A stretch of DNA of 64,000 nt from Hoeflea sp. GTDB lineage: Bacteria > Pseudomonadota > Alphaproteobacteria > Rhizobiales > Rhizobiaceae. The position numbers and the translations under genes were made by a program. The notes beneath the pieces were generated by a model that did not search any database, was not told the origin of the DNA, and was given only the letters and a program-made list of their open reading frames with translations. The DNA is taken from assembly GCA_019084245.1 (NCBI GenBank), contig JAHRFE010000004.1, positions 1 through 64,000 on the forward strand. The letters are read 5' to 3'. Below, in pieces: positions 18,033 to 26,422 of the stretch (position 1 is its first letter; every line of letters starts with the position of its first letter).

Positions 18033-19296
18033 GGTCCACAAGCCACTGTTCGATAAGGGTTTCGAGCGCCTCGACCAGGTCCTCGTTCTCAAGCTCGCCA
18101 ACCAGTTCGTCGACGAAGCCATTGACCAGCAGGGCGCGGGCCGACTTGTCGGTGATGCCGCGCGCCATCAGGTAGAACAGGTGAGTGTGATCGATATCGA
18201 TGACGGTGGCGCCATGGGCGCAGACCACGTCATCTGCGAAGATTTCGAGCTCGGGCTTGGCCGCGAATTCGCCCTCGTCGGACAGAAGCAGCGTGTTGCA
18301 AGCCATCTGCGCGTCGGTCTTCTGGGCTTCCTTGGCCACCCGGATCTGGCCCTGGAAGACGCCGCGCGCCCGGCCCAGCACCACGTTGCGGATGATCTCC
18401 TTCGACGTGGTGTGCGGCACGGCATGGCCGAGCGTCAGCGTCACATCGGTATGGCTGTCGCCCGCCAGCAGGTTGACGCATCTCAGATCGAAATGCGCAC
18501 CCTCGCCCGCCACGTCGACATGGACTTCCTGGCGAACCAGCTTGCCGCCGGCATTGATGACAAACAACTTGAGGGTCGCGTCGGCACCGAGCCGGGCGCT
18601 GAGCTGGCCCAGATGCTGGTCACTCTCGCCCCGGCCCTGCAGGATGATCCAGGTGACTTCCGCGCCGTCCTCGATCTCCAGCGTCGAGATCGAGCTCGAC
18701 AGCCCGCTCTCGCCCTTGTGCCCGAGATGACGCTCGATCACCGTGGCTTTCGCCCTCGAGCCGAAGCCCGCGACAAAGCGGTTGTGCACCTGGCCGCCGG
18801 CCTGGACCGACTGCAGCTCGATGATCTCCTCGATCGCCTGATCGGCAGAGACCGAAAAGCTGTAGCCGTCCTCGGCAAAGGCGCCGTTGAGCTGGCCGAT
18901 CAGGTCATCGGCTCCGCGCGCGGCCAGCATGCCGGCAGCCTCGCCCGAGGCCAGCAGGTCCATGAACGGGGTGAGTTCCACACCCTCGGGCGCTGACGGA
19001 TTGGCGGCCACGCCCTGCACCACAGGCCACACCACCGTGCCGCTGACCAGAGGCTCAAGCGCGCGTGCCGCGCCACCGGATTTGCCCGGGACGCCGCGCA
19101 GGAGGCTGCGCAGGTCGGTGTAGTGCCAGCTTTCGATCCGCCGGGTCGGAAGACCGGCCTCGGTGATGGCGCTCAGCAAGCGATCGCGCGCGATCGTCAC
19201 CTTGGCGTCGCCCGGCAGTTGACCGACCTTTTCGGCGAAACTGTCAAGAAGCGCCTGTTCGGCTTGGGTGCGTGGCGGCTTGGTCTGCATGTTCAT
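18025..19296 (-). CDS. sufD: Fe-S cluster assembly protein SufD
   Basis: A 423-residue beta-helix scaffold subunit of SufBC2D. Recognisable are the N-terminal RIESWHYTDLRSLLRG, the central RVAKEAQKTDAQMACNTLLLSDEGEFAAKPELEIFADDVVCAHGATV with the conserved Cys and His that join the SufB interface, and the helical SufC-binding tail. The start at 19296 (MNMQTK) has AGGAGA upstream. It follows sufC by 43 bases. Confidence 0.95.
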   Translation of the reverse strand: MNMQTKPPRTQAEQALLDSFAEKVGQLPGDAKVTIARDRLLSAITEAGLPTRRIESWHYTDLRSLLRGVPGKSGGAARALEPLVSGTVVWPVVQGVAANPSAPEGVELTPFMDLLASGEAAGMLAARGADDLIGQLNGAFAEDGYSFSVSADQAIEEIIELQSVQAGGQVHNRFVAGFGSRAKATVIERHLGHKGESGLSSSISTLEIEDGAEVTWIILQGRGESDQHLGQLSARLGADATLKLFVINAGGKLVRQEVHVDVAGEGAHFDLRCVNLLAGDSHTDVTLTLGHAVPHTTSKEIIRNVVLGRARGVFQGQIRVAKEAQKTDAQMACNTLLLSDEGEFAAKPELEIFADDVVCAHGATVIDIDHTHLFYLMARGITDKSARALLVNGFVDELVGELENEDLVEALETLIEQWLVDHG

Positions 19297-19339
19297 GCCT
19301 GTCTCTCCTGGCCTTGCGGCCCGTCTTTGCGGCGTCGGT

Positions 19340-20095
19340 TCAAGCGGCGGCTTCGATGATCTGGGCGTAGCCATTGGCTTCGAGATCGAGCGCCAGGCTC
19401 TTGTCGCCGGATTTGATCACCTGGCCCTGATAGAGCACGTGCACGCTGTCGGGCACGATGTGCTCGAGCAGGCGCTGGTAATGGGTGATGACGATGATCG
19501 CGCGATCGGGCGCGCGCAGCGCGTTGACGCCGTCGGACACGATCTTCAGCGCGTCGATGTCAAGCCCGGAATCGGTCTCGTCGAGCACGCACAGCTTTGG
19601 CGCCAGCAGTTTCATCTGCAGGATCTCGGCGCGCTTCTTCTCGCCACCGGAAAATCCCACATTGAGCGGACGCTTGAGCATGGCCGGATCGATCTGCAGG
19701 CTGCCGGCTGCTTCCTTGACCAGCTTGATGAAGTCGGGCGTCTTCAGCTCTTCCTCGCCGCGCGCCTTGCGCTGCTCGTTCATGGCCACCTTGAGGAACT
19801 GCATGGTGGCCACACCGGGGATCTCCACCGGATACTGGAAGGCGAGGAAGATGCCCTTGGCGGCACGCTCGGACGGGTCAAGCTCGAGAATGCTCTCGCC
19901 ATTGTAAAGGATGTCGCCCTCGGTGACCTCGTAATCGCTCCGGCCGGCCAGGATGTAGGACAGGGTCGATTTGCCCGAGCCGTTCGGCCCCATGATGGCC
20001 GCCACTTCGCCGGCCTTGACCCTCAGATTGAGGCCGCGGATGATCTCGGTGCCGTCATCGGCGATGCGGGCGTGAAGGTTCTTGATTTCAAGCAT
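19340..20095 (-). CDS. sufC: Fe-S cluster assembly ATPase SufC
   Basis: A 251-residue ABC-type ATPase of the SufBC2D scaffold. It shows Walker A GPNGSGKST, the Q-loop AFQYPVEIPG, the signature GFSGGEKKRAEI, Walker B LCVLDETDSGLD with the SufC-type Glu/Asp, and the H-loop VITHYQRLL. The start at 20095 lies within the end of the DoxX-like gene (overlap of eight bases). Confidence 0.96.
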   Translation of the reverse strand: MLEIKNLHARIADDGTEIIRGLNLRVKAGEVAAIMGPNGSGKSTLSYILAGRSDYEVTEGDILYNGESILELDPSERAAKGIFLAFQYPVEIPGVATMQFLKVAMNEQRKARGEEELKTPDFIKLVKEAAGSLQIDPAMLKRPLNVGFSGGEKKRAEILQMKLLAPKLCVLDETDSGLDIDALKIVSDGVNALRAPDRAIIVITHYQRLLEHIVPDSVHVLYQGQVIKSGDKSLALDLEANGYAQIIEAAA

Positions 20096-20553
20096 AATAT
20101 ACCTCTTTGCGGGCCATGCCCCAGGTTCCGGCAGCACCGCCAATGGCCAGAAGGCCGGCGATGATGCCGAGATTCTTCGAAAACAACTGGAACTGGATCG
20201 ACGCAGCCTCGCCGTCGAGGATCCAGAACCCATGCAATACCCCGTTGACCAGCGCCACATAGGCGATCAGTCCAAGGGAGGCCCACCGCACCACGCGGTT
20301 GGCAATCAGCGCCAGGCCGCCGGCCAGCTGGCAGAGAGCGGCCAACCAGACCCACGGCAGCGGATCGGCAAAGCCCGCCGCCCCCAGCATCTCGGCCCCT
20401 CGTTGCCGAGGCCGAGAGCTTCAGCACCGCCGAGCCGGCGAAGAACACGCCGAACGCCAGCCGCGCCACCGTGATCATGCCGGCGCCCGCGCGGTCCGGT
20501 CGCATCGTCCCGGCGCCACCGGCCCCCGTCGGCGCTGTGCCTGTCCGCGTCAT
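20088..20553 (-). pseudogene. DoxX-family membrane protein, interrupted by a frameshift
   Basis: Two overlapping reading frames together make one DoxX-like protein. The first (from the ATG at 20553) gives MITVARLAFGVFFAGSAVLK, the family's first transmembrane helix. The second (ending at 20088) gives AAGFADPLPWVWLAALCQLAGG and the remaining helices. The frame changes in the GGGG run near 20400; removing one G restores a single protein of about 155 residues. An ATG at 20390 could still produce the 100-residue C-terminal part. The position, four bases after the preceding small gene and overlapping sufC, shows it belongs to the suf transcript. A sequencing error is as likely as a true mutation. 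Confidence 0.7.
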
Positions 20554-20557
20554 GCCC

Positions 20558-20722
20558 TCATCCGATCATCGATCTGACGAGGGGCAGCACGGTCGCGGCC
20601 ACGACGCCGACAATGGCGCCAGCGGCCAGACGCAAGGCCCGTCCGCCAAAGGAGGGCGCGAAGGCCGACAACGTCCCGCAGATGGCGGCATACCAGACGA
20701 TTGCAGTGGCATCGATGCTCAT
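20558..20722 (-). CDS. Small membrane protein of the suf operon, 54 aa
   Basis: Starts at the ATG at 20722 with AAGGGAG nine bases upstream. It has two hydrophobic helices (IVWYAAICGTLSAFAP and LRLAAGAIVGVVAATVLPLV) separated by SFGGRALR, suggesting a two-pass inner-membrane protein. I do not recognise a family. It is closely packed between the 69-aa gene and the DoxX-like gene. Confidence 0.65.
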   Translation of the reverse strand: MSIDATAIVWYAAICGTLSAFAPSFGGRALRLAAGAIVGVVAATVLPLVRSMIG

Positions 20723-20764
20723 GCGATCACTCCCTTGATGCGCCACGGAAGGCGTGCGGCCCTC

Positions 20765-20974
20765 TCAGTCATCATCGTTCTGCAGGCCCTGCAGCCGCCG
20801 CGCGATCGAGGCTAGCTCGAGCCGGGCCTTGTGCAGCTCGGCGCCCAGCATCTTCTCGCTCGTGCCCGTCGACCCGCGGGAAATGGCTTCCAGAAGGTCA
20901 TCGATCGAACTGCCCAGATCGCGGTACCGCAGCTTCAGCTTGTCGATCTCGGCCTTGATTTCCTTGTCCACCAT
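20765..20974 (-). CDS. Small helical hypothetical protein of the suf operon, 69 aa
   Basis: Starts at the ATG at 20974, with GAAGGA upstream. A charged, fully helical sequence (EIKAEIDKLKLRYRDLGSSI, then LGAELHKARLELASIARRLQ) with heptad spacing that suggests a coiled-coil dimer. No catalytic motif. It sits 43 bases before the two-helix membrane gene and follows sufB across a repeat. Confidence 0.6.
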   Translation of the reverse strand: MVDKEIKAEIDKLKLRYRDLGSSIDDLLEAISRGSTGTSEKMLGAELHKARLELASIARRLQGLQNDDD

Positions 20975-21023
20975 GATGCCACGTCCTTCTCGCGCGTCTG
21001 CCGTTTCCGTCTGCCCGTCTCTC

Positions 21024-21243
21024 ACCGCCGTCATTCTCGGGCCTGTCCGTCTCTCACGGTCGTCATCCTCGGGCCCCACCGTCGTCATCCTCGGGCCCCA
21101 CCGTCGTCATCCTCGGGCCTGTCCCGAGGATCTACTGGCCCTTCATTCGTCACCATTCTCGGAAGGATGAGCCTTCCGCCGTTTCATCACCAATGCCCGA
21201 TCCGCCACCCTCGGTGGATCCTCGGGACAAGCCCGAGGATGAC
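21024..21243. repeat. 22-bp tandem repeat plus palindromic element between sufB and the next gene
   Basis: Three near-identical 22-bp units (21056-21077, 21078-21099, then 21100-21119 partial) contain GTCGTCATCCTCGGGCC, and a diverged unit precedes them at 21024. The last unit opens a palindromic element whose ends are GTCATCCTCGGGC...CCCGAGGATC (21106-21132) and GGATCCTCGGGAC...CCCGAGGATGAC (21217-21243). The repeat splits the suf operon after sufB and could influence mRNA stability. Confidence 0.7.
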
Positions 21244-21271
21244 GTGGGGCGGGTTCCGTACCAGCCATCCA

Positions 21272-22741
21272 TCACCCCACGCTGCCCTCAAGCGAAATCC
21301 CGATCAGCTTCTGGGCCTCGACGGCGAATTCCATCGGCAGTTGCTGGATCACGTCCTTGACGAAGCCGTTGACGATCAGCGCGATGGCCTCTTCCTCGGG
21401 GATGCCGCGGGCGAGACAATAGAACAGCTGGTCCTCGGAGATCTTCGAGGTCGTCGCCTCGTGCTCGAACTGGGCGGTCGAGTTCTTGGCCTCGATATAG
21501 GGCACCGTATGGGCGCCGCACTCGTTGCCGATCAGCAAAGAGTCGCACTGGGTGAAGTTGCGCGCGTTCGTCGCCTTGCGGTGGGCCGAGACCTGGCCGC
21601 GATAGGTGTTGGAGGAGTGCCCGGCGGAAATCCCCTTGGAGATGATCCGGCTCGAGGTGTTCTTGCCGAGATGAATCATCTTGGTGCCACTGTCGATCTG
21701 CTGGTAGCCGTTCGACACCGCGATCGAGTAGAACTCGCCGCGGGAATCGTCGCCGCGCAGGATGCAGGACGGGTATTTCCAGGTGATGGCCGAGCCGGTC
21801 TCGACCTGGGTCCAGGAAATCTTCGAGCGGTCACCGCGGCAATCGCCGCGTTTGGTCACGAAATTGTAGATCCCGCCCTTGCCTTGCTTGTCGCCGGGAT
21901 ACCAGTTCTGCACCGTCGAGTACTTGATCTCGGCGTCATCCATGGCGATCAGCTCGACCACGGCGGCGTGCAGCTGGTTCTCGTCGCGCTGCGGCGCGGT
22001 GCAGCCCTCGAGATAGGAGACGTAGGCGCCCTCCTCGGCGATGATCAGCGTGCGCTCGAACTGGCCGGTGTTCTTCTCGTTGATGCGGAAATAGGTCGAC
22101 AGCTCCATCGGGCAGCGCACGCCCTTGGGCACGTAGACGAAGGAGCCGTCGGTGAACACGGCGGCGTTGAGCGTCGCGTAGTAATTGTCGGTGACCGGCA
22201 CCACTGTGCCGAGATATTTCTGCACCAGTTCGGGATGCTCGCGCATGGCCTCCGAGATCGACATGAAGATCACGCCGGCCTGGGCCAGTTCCTTCTTGAA
22301 GGTGGTGACCACCGAAACCGAATCGAACACCGCGTCGACGGCGATCTTCGAGGTCTGCACGCCCGCCAGGATCTCCTGCTCGCGCAGCGGAATGCCGAGC
22401 TTCTCGTAGACCCGCAGCAGCTCTGGATCGACCTCGTCGATCGACTTGGGCCCGGTGGTGCCCTTGGGCGCGGAATAGTAATGGATGTCCTGGAAATCGA
22501 TCTTGGGATAGTCGACGCGCGCCCAGGTGGGCTCTTCCAGGGTCAGCCAGCGCTTGAACGCATCAAGCCGCCAGGCGAGCATCCATTCGGGCTCGTTCTT
22601 CTTGGCCGAAATCATCCGGATCGTGTCTTCGGTGAGACCCTTCGGCGCCGTATCGCTTTCGATGACGGTCTCGAAGCCGTATTTGTACTGGTCAACGTCG
22701 ATCTGACGGACCTGATCGATGGTCTCCTGCACTGCAGGCAT
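21272..22741 (-). CDS. sufB: Fe-S cluster assembly protein SufB
   Basis: A 489-residue beta-helix scaffold on which new clusters are built. Typical features are [35 protein letters not shown], the conserved [11 protein letters not shown] cysteine, [20 protein letters not shown] and the C-terminal [24 protein letters not shown] with the acceptor Cys. The start at 22741 has GGAGAG upstream; another ATG four codons earlier is less well placed. Confidence 0.96.
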   Translation of the reverse strand: MPAVQETIDQVRQIDVDQYKYGFETVIESDTAPKGLTEDTIRMISAKKNEPEWMLAWRLDAFKRWLTLEEPTWARVDYPKIDFQDIHYYSAPKGTTGPKSIDEVDPELLRVYEKLGIPLREQEILAGVQTSKIAVDAVFDSVSVVTTFKKELAQAGVIFMSISEAMREHPELVQKYLGTVVPVTDNYYATLNAAVFTDGSFVYVPKGVRCPMELSTYFRINEKNTGQFERTLIIAEEGAYVSYLEGCTAPQRDENQLHAAVVELIAMDDAEIKYSTVQNWYPGDKQGKGGIYNFVTKRGDCRGDRSKISWTQVETGSAITWKYPSCILRGDDSRGEFYSIAVSNGYQQIDSGTKMIHLGKNTSSRIISKGISAGHSSNTYRGQVSAHRKATNARNFTQCDSLLIGNECGAHTVPYIEAKNSTAQFEHEATTSKISEDQLFYCLARGIPEEEAIALIVNGFVKDVIQQLPMEFAVEAQKLIGISLEGSVG

Positions 22742-22854
22742 GGCGCTCTCCAATCTCGCCGGGTCAAGGCCGGCAGCTTGTCAACGACGTGTGGATCACC
22801 CTTGGAGGGATTACCGCACTATGTAGGACGTGAACCTCGTTCACGCCATGTCTA

Positions 22855-22879
22855 TCGCGAAAATTCCACATTTCGCGAA
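22855..22879. other. Short inverted repeat between sufS2 and sufB
   Basis: TCGCGAAA and its complement TTTCGCGA flank about eight bases just after the sufS2 stop. A second short stem (CGTGAAC/GTTCACG) lies near 22830. With no T-run these are weak terminators or processing sites that might set different mRNA levels for sufS2 and the rest of the operon. Confidence 0.3.
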
Positions 22880-22898
22880 CAGGTTTAAGCGCGCAGCC

Positions 22899-24071
22899 TC
22901 ATGCTGCGGCCTGTGTGGCCCTGCGGGCGATCCGCCGGGCGTTGATTGTCTGGAACACATCGAGAAAGCGGCTGATGTCGCTGTCTGTGTGGTCGCGTCC
23001 CAGGCTGATCCGGATTGCGCCGAGATCGGCGTCGGCGCCCATTGCCAAAAGCACGTGGCTGAGCCCGATCTTGCCCGAGGAACAGGCGGACCCGGCCGAT
23101 GCCGCCACGCCTTCCATGTCGAAGGCAATCTGCGCGGTCTCGGCCTTGAGCCCCGGAAGCGAGAAGAAACTGGTGTTGGCAAGCCGGTCGGCCGCCGCGC
23201 CATGCACAATCAGATCCGGCGCCAGTGCGCGCATGCCGGCTTCCATCCGGTCGCGCAGCGCTTCAAGGGCAGAAATATTAGCGAGAGCTTCAACAGCCAC
23301 TTCGGCCGCAGCACCCAAGCCCGCGATTCCAATCAGGTTTTCGGTGCCGCCGCGGTGGCCCTTTTCCTGGCCGCCACCGCGCATCAGGGGCGCGGGCATC
23401 AGGGTCTCGCCGGCACTCACGAGCGCGCCGGTTCCCTTGGGTCCGCCGATCTTGTGGCCGGAGACGATCAGGAAATCGGCGCCGAGCGCATCGAGAGATA
23501 GCGGCAGCCGTCCGGCGCCCTGCACCGCATCGACCACCAGAAGCCCGTGATGGGCCTTGACGATGTCGGCCGCGGCGCGCACCGGCTGGATCACGCCGGT
23601 CTCGTTGTTGGCGAGCTGCAAAGCGAGCATCGCCTGCCCCGCCGAATTGTCGTGTCCGGCGAGTGCCATTTCCAGCGCCGCCAGGTCAAGCCGGCCTTCG
23701 CTGTCAACCGGCAGCACGGTGATCTGGTCCGGCGCAAACCGGCCGCCGGCGAGAATGGCGGGGTGCTCGACGGCACAAACATACAAATGCGAGACATGAA
23801 TGGGCGCGCGGCCCATGCGGTAATCCGGCGTCAGCACGTGATTGGCGGCCTCGGTGGCGCCGGAGAGAAAGGTCACCTGGGCGGGAGCCACGTCGCAAAG
23901 CCGGGCCACTGCGTCCCGCGCCCGGGCAATCACGCTGCGCGCCCGCCGGCCCTCGGCATGCACCGAGGACGGGTTGCCGGGAAGCTCCATCGCGTCAAGC
24001 ATCGCCGCCCGCGCTTCGGTGAGAAGCGGCGCCGTTGCATTGTAATCGAGATAGAGGCGCTCCGTCGCCAT
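22899..24071 (-). CDS. sufS2: Cysteine desulfurase, NifS/IscS type (SufS2)
   Basis: A 390-residue group I PLP-dependent desulfurase: YLDYNATAPL start, NPSSVHAEGR, GATEAANH, EHPAIL, the PLP lysine in VSGHKIGGPKGTG, HRGGTEN, and the persulfide Cys in SAGSACSSGKIGLSHVL on the long loop typical of IscS/NifS. It is the first gene of the suf operon, as in the Agrobacterium arrangement sufS2BCDS1XA. The start at 24071 (MATERLYLDYN) matches the family; a start at 24089 is possible, and neither has a strong ribosome site. Confidence 0.9.
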   Translation of the reverse strand: MATERLYLDYNATAPLLTEARAAMLDAMELPGNPSSVHAEGRRARSVIARARDAVARLCDVAPAQVTFLSGATEAANHVLTPDYRMGRAPIHVSHLYVCAVEHPAILAGGRFAPDQITVLPVDSEGRLDLAALEMALAGHDNSAGQAMLALQLANNETGVIQPVRAAADIVKAHHGLLVVDAVQGAGRLPLSLDALGADFLIVSGHKIGGPKGTGALVSAGETLMPAPLMRGGGQEKGHRGGTENLIGIAGLGAAAEVAVEALANISALEALRDRMEAGMRALAPDLIVHGAAADRLANTSFFSLPGLKAETAQIAFDMEGVAASAGSACSSGKIGLSHVLLAMGADADLGAIRISLGRDHTDSDISRFLDVFQTINARRIARRATQAAA

Positions 24072-24181
24072 GGTGATTTTACCCGTCATCTGCGCCGCCA
24101 TCTGAAGGCCGGACGCATTTTTCTTGAATTTTCCGTGTCCGATGCCGTATGACACTTTAACTTTCAGCGAACCCGCTGCAG

Positions 24182-24198
24182 TTTCGAACTATTCTAAA
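24182..24198 (-). promoter_or_regulatory. Candidate Irr box (iron-control element, ICE) upstream of the suf operon
   Basis: TTTCGAACTATTCTAAA is a 7-3-7 inverted repeat with one mismatch to the TTTAGAA-N3-TTCTAAA form reported for Irr targets in Hyphomicrobiales. It lies 111 bases before sufS2. In Agrobacterium the suf operon is known to be repressed under iron limitation by Irr (and by RirA under iron sufficiency). That link is knowledge of relatives; the site here is seen, its use is inferred. Confidence 0.55.
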
Positions 24199-24319
24199 CT
24201 AGGTTCTAGGGAGCCGCTCCGTCCTCGTCAAGGGTGTGGGCTGCGATATCCCGGCGGCCGCCCGCCATAAAGCGCACCAAGCGGCAGGCCGTGCGAACCA
24301 GACCATGCATGGAGTATCA

Positions 24320-24997
24320 ATGCCTGAAGTCATTTTCAACGGACCCGCCGGCCGCCTCGAAGGCCGCTACCAGCCTGGCAAGGAAAAGAACGCGCCGATC
24401 GCCATCGTGCTGCATCCGCATCCGCAGTTCGGCGGCACGATGAACAACCAGATCGTCTACAATCTTTTCTACATGTTCCAGCAGCGCGGCTTCACCACGC
24501 TGAGGTTCAATTTCCGCTCGATCGGCCGCAGCCAGGGCGAATTCGACCACGGCGCGGGCGAATTGTCCGACGCGGCCGGCGCGCTCGACTGGGTGCAGAG
24601 CCTGCATCCCGATTCCAAAAGCTGCTGGGTCGCGGGCTATTCCTTCGGCGCCTGGATCGGCATGCAGCTTCTGATGCGGCGGCCCGAGATCGAGGGCTTC
24701 TTCTCGATCGCGCCGCAGCCCAACACCTATGATTTCTCCTTCCTCGCCCCCTGCCCCTCATCCGGCCTGATCATCCACGGCGACGCCGACCGCGTGGCGC
24801 CCGAAAAGGACGTCAATGGACTGGTCGAGAAGCTCAAGCTGCAAAAGGGCATCCTGATCACCCAGAAAACCATGCCCGGCGCCAACCACTTCTTCACCGG
24901 CCAGGTCGACGAGCTGATGGCCGAGTGCGAGGACTATCTGGATCGCCGGCTCGCGGGCGAACTGGTGCCGGAGACGGCGGCCAAGCGGCTCAGGTAG
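24320..24997 (+). CDS. Alpha/beta hydrolase (COG2945-type)
   Basis: A 225-residue soluble hydrolase. The nucleophile elbow is GYSFGAW (Ser near residue 110). The acid Asp is in IIHGDADRVAPEKDV and the catalytic His in PGANHFFTG. HPHPQFGGTMNN near the N terminus forms the oxyanion region. The chemistry is ester or related bond hydrolysis; the substrate cannot be read. The start at 24320 has GGAG nine bases upstream. It is divergent from the suf operon and ended by a strong terminator. Confidence 0.85.
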   Translation: MPEVIFNGPAGRLEGRYQPGKEKNAPIAIVLHPHPQFGGTMNNQIVYNLFYMFQQRGFTTLRFNFRSIGRSQGEFDHGAGELSDAAGALDWVQSLHPDSKSCWVAGYSFGAWIGMQLLMRRPEIEGFFSIAPQPNTYDFSFLAPCPSSGLIIHGDADRVAPEKDVNGLVEKLKLQKGILITQKTMPGANHFFTGQVDELMAECEDYLDRRLAGELVPETAAKRLR

Positions 24998-25024
24998 GGG
25001 CGTCGATTAGGGCTGATTGCTAGA

Positions 25025-25056
25025 GGCACGGCGGGGGAACTCGCCGTGCCTTTTTT
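25025..25056 (+). terminator. Rho-independent terminator of the alpha/beta hydrolase gene
   Basis: Perfect 9-bp stem GGCACGGCG (25025-25033) with CGCCGTGCC (25042-25050), an 8-base loop and six T residues. Confidence 0.92.
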
Positions 25057-25216
25057 GTGCGGGCTGGTTGGTGGAAACTGGTCTTTTGTAAAGATCCGTT
25101 CGTCAACGACGAACGGATGTAGGGCCTGGCGGTTTCCGAGCGGTCGTCTGACCGCGTGCAAGGTTAGAATGGGTGGAAAACGGTCTTTCGCTGCATTTGA
25201 AATGCTGCACCCCTGG

Positions 25217-26254
25217 TCAAATCCAGAACACGATGTCCTGGGGGTTGTATTCCGCGAACATTCGTAGGCCAGGATCATCGTGCGGGTAGGCTCGTAGTGC
25301 ATCGAGCACGAAGTCGGGAATCGGGCGAGCTCCGGGCAAAGTGAACAAGACATTCGGCAAAGCATTCTCGTCGCCGAAATCAAGGCCATTTTGCCGGTCG
25401 ATTAATGGCTCTTCCCTTGAAGCCGCGACGAAGTAGTTTAAGTGCCGGAGTGCAACAATCGCATCGATATTCGGGAATATCTCGGCGGTACCGGTTGCTG
25501 TCCGAGAATAGCTACTCTGCGTCAGCAGTCCTGAGGCTCCATTTACAAGCGCTGAGATCGGCTCATAGATGTAGTCGTCCCAGACGATAACTAGCAGGGA
25601 TGTCGTATTCGGCTCCTCCCTAAAACCCGCGAACTTGCGTTCACCGTCGCGGAGGAAATCCAACACTGGATTATCACGCGGCAGGGTGACAGTACCCTGC
25701 GCCAGCCTTTCAGCTACATCCAGTGGCACCACGCCCCGATAAGGCAACTGAACAGCGTTTGCCGCCCGAGCTCGGATGTGCTTGAATAACGCGGGCGTTT
25801 TTACCTCGACCACTAACCTGCCATCAGGAGTACTGACGAGGAGTTCTGGTCTTGGTCCACCTGGGTTAGCGGCCGGCTCGTGCAGAAATGTCGTTACGTC
25901 GGGCCATGGGCAATTCACTACCCTCTCAATGACCAAAATCTCCGCAAGCTTTTGCAGAAGCTGCTCATACTGATCCTCGTCTCTCTCTCGACCGCCGATG
26001 CCAACGAGTTCGTCAAGGAGATCTGCTCCGATGTTGGCCGCACGGCGATTGATACTCGCACATGATGACATTATGCTTCTCGCGAATGCGGTAGGGCCAA
26101 CATGAAAGTGATAGTCAAACCAATGCCACCCAGTGGCTGCGAGACCATTGATTGCCCTAAGATACAGCGAGCTGAATTCCTCTGCAGTCATGCCGCCCAT
26201 CACCAAGTTAACGGGAAATGCTTTATACGGAAAAGTTGGGCACGCAAGCTCCAA
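25217..26254 (-). CDS. Hypothetical protein with a PD-(D/E)XK-nuclease-like core
   Basis: About 345 residues, not recognised as a named family. The middle has the pattern of a restriction-like nuclease: a helix with Glu (YEQLLQKLAEILVIE, about residues 96-110), then PRPELLVSTPDGRLVVEVKTP, where Glu137 and Glu150-x-Lys152 could be the metal-binding pair. The C-terminal half is beta-rich (SLLVIVWDDYIYEP, NIDAIVALRHLNYFVA). The start is uncertain: a TTG at 26254, or ATGs at 26200 and 26191, with no strong ribosome site. GC and codon use are lower than in neighbours. It is divergent from the HEPN-like gene, and the two form a small foreign-looking islet between the hydrolase and lolD. The nuclease role is inference. 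Confidence 0.55.
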   Translation of the reverse strand: MELACPTFPYKAFPVNLVMGGMTAEEFSSLYLRAINGLAATGWHWFDYHFHVGPTAFARSIMSSCASINRRAANIGADLLDELVGIGGRERDEDQYEQLLQKLAEILVIERVVNCPWPDVTTFLHEPAANPGGPRPELLVSTPDGRLVVEVKTPALFKHIRARAANAVQLPYRGVVPLDVAERLAQGTVTLPRDNPVLDFLRDGERKFAGFREEPNTTSLLVIVWDDYIYEPISALVNGASGLLTQSSYSRTATGTAEIFPNIDAIVALRHLNYFVAASREEPLIDRQNGLDFGDENALPNVLFTLPGARPIPDFVLDALRAYPHDDPGLRMFAEYNPQDIVFWI

Positions 26255-26422
26255 GAGTAGGAAAGACGATCAAATAGTTCTCGCTGAACACGTCAACCTA
26301 GCTTTGAATTGCCACGATTCTGGCAAAAGCCAAATACGATAAGATTGGCCTCATTGTCCCCTGCGGCAGAGGACTAAATCCATGAATCATGCAATGGGAG
26401 GCCCGAGCGTCGGGTTCAATTG

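Noticed and set aside
21024..21119. Tandem repeats considered as a CRISPR array
   Set aside because: Units of 22 bp are contiguous with no spacers and no cas genes are present anywhere in the window.
24150..24166. Possible RirA iron-responsive box near the suf promoter (TGA...TCA)
   Set aside because: The spacing between TGA and TCA is 11, not the 9 bases of the IRO consensus.
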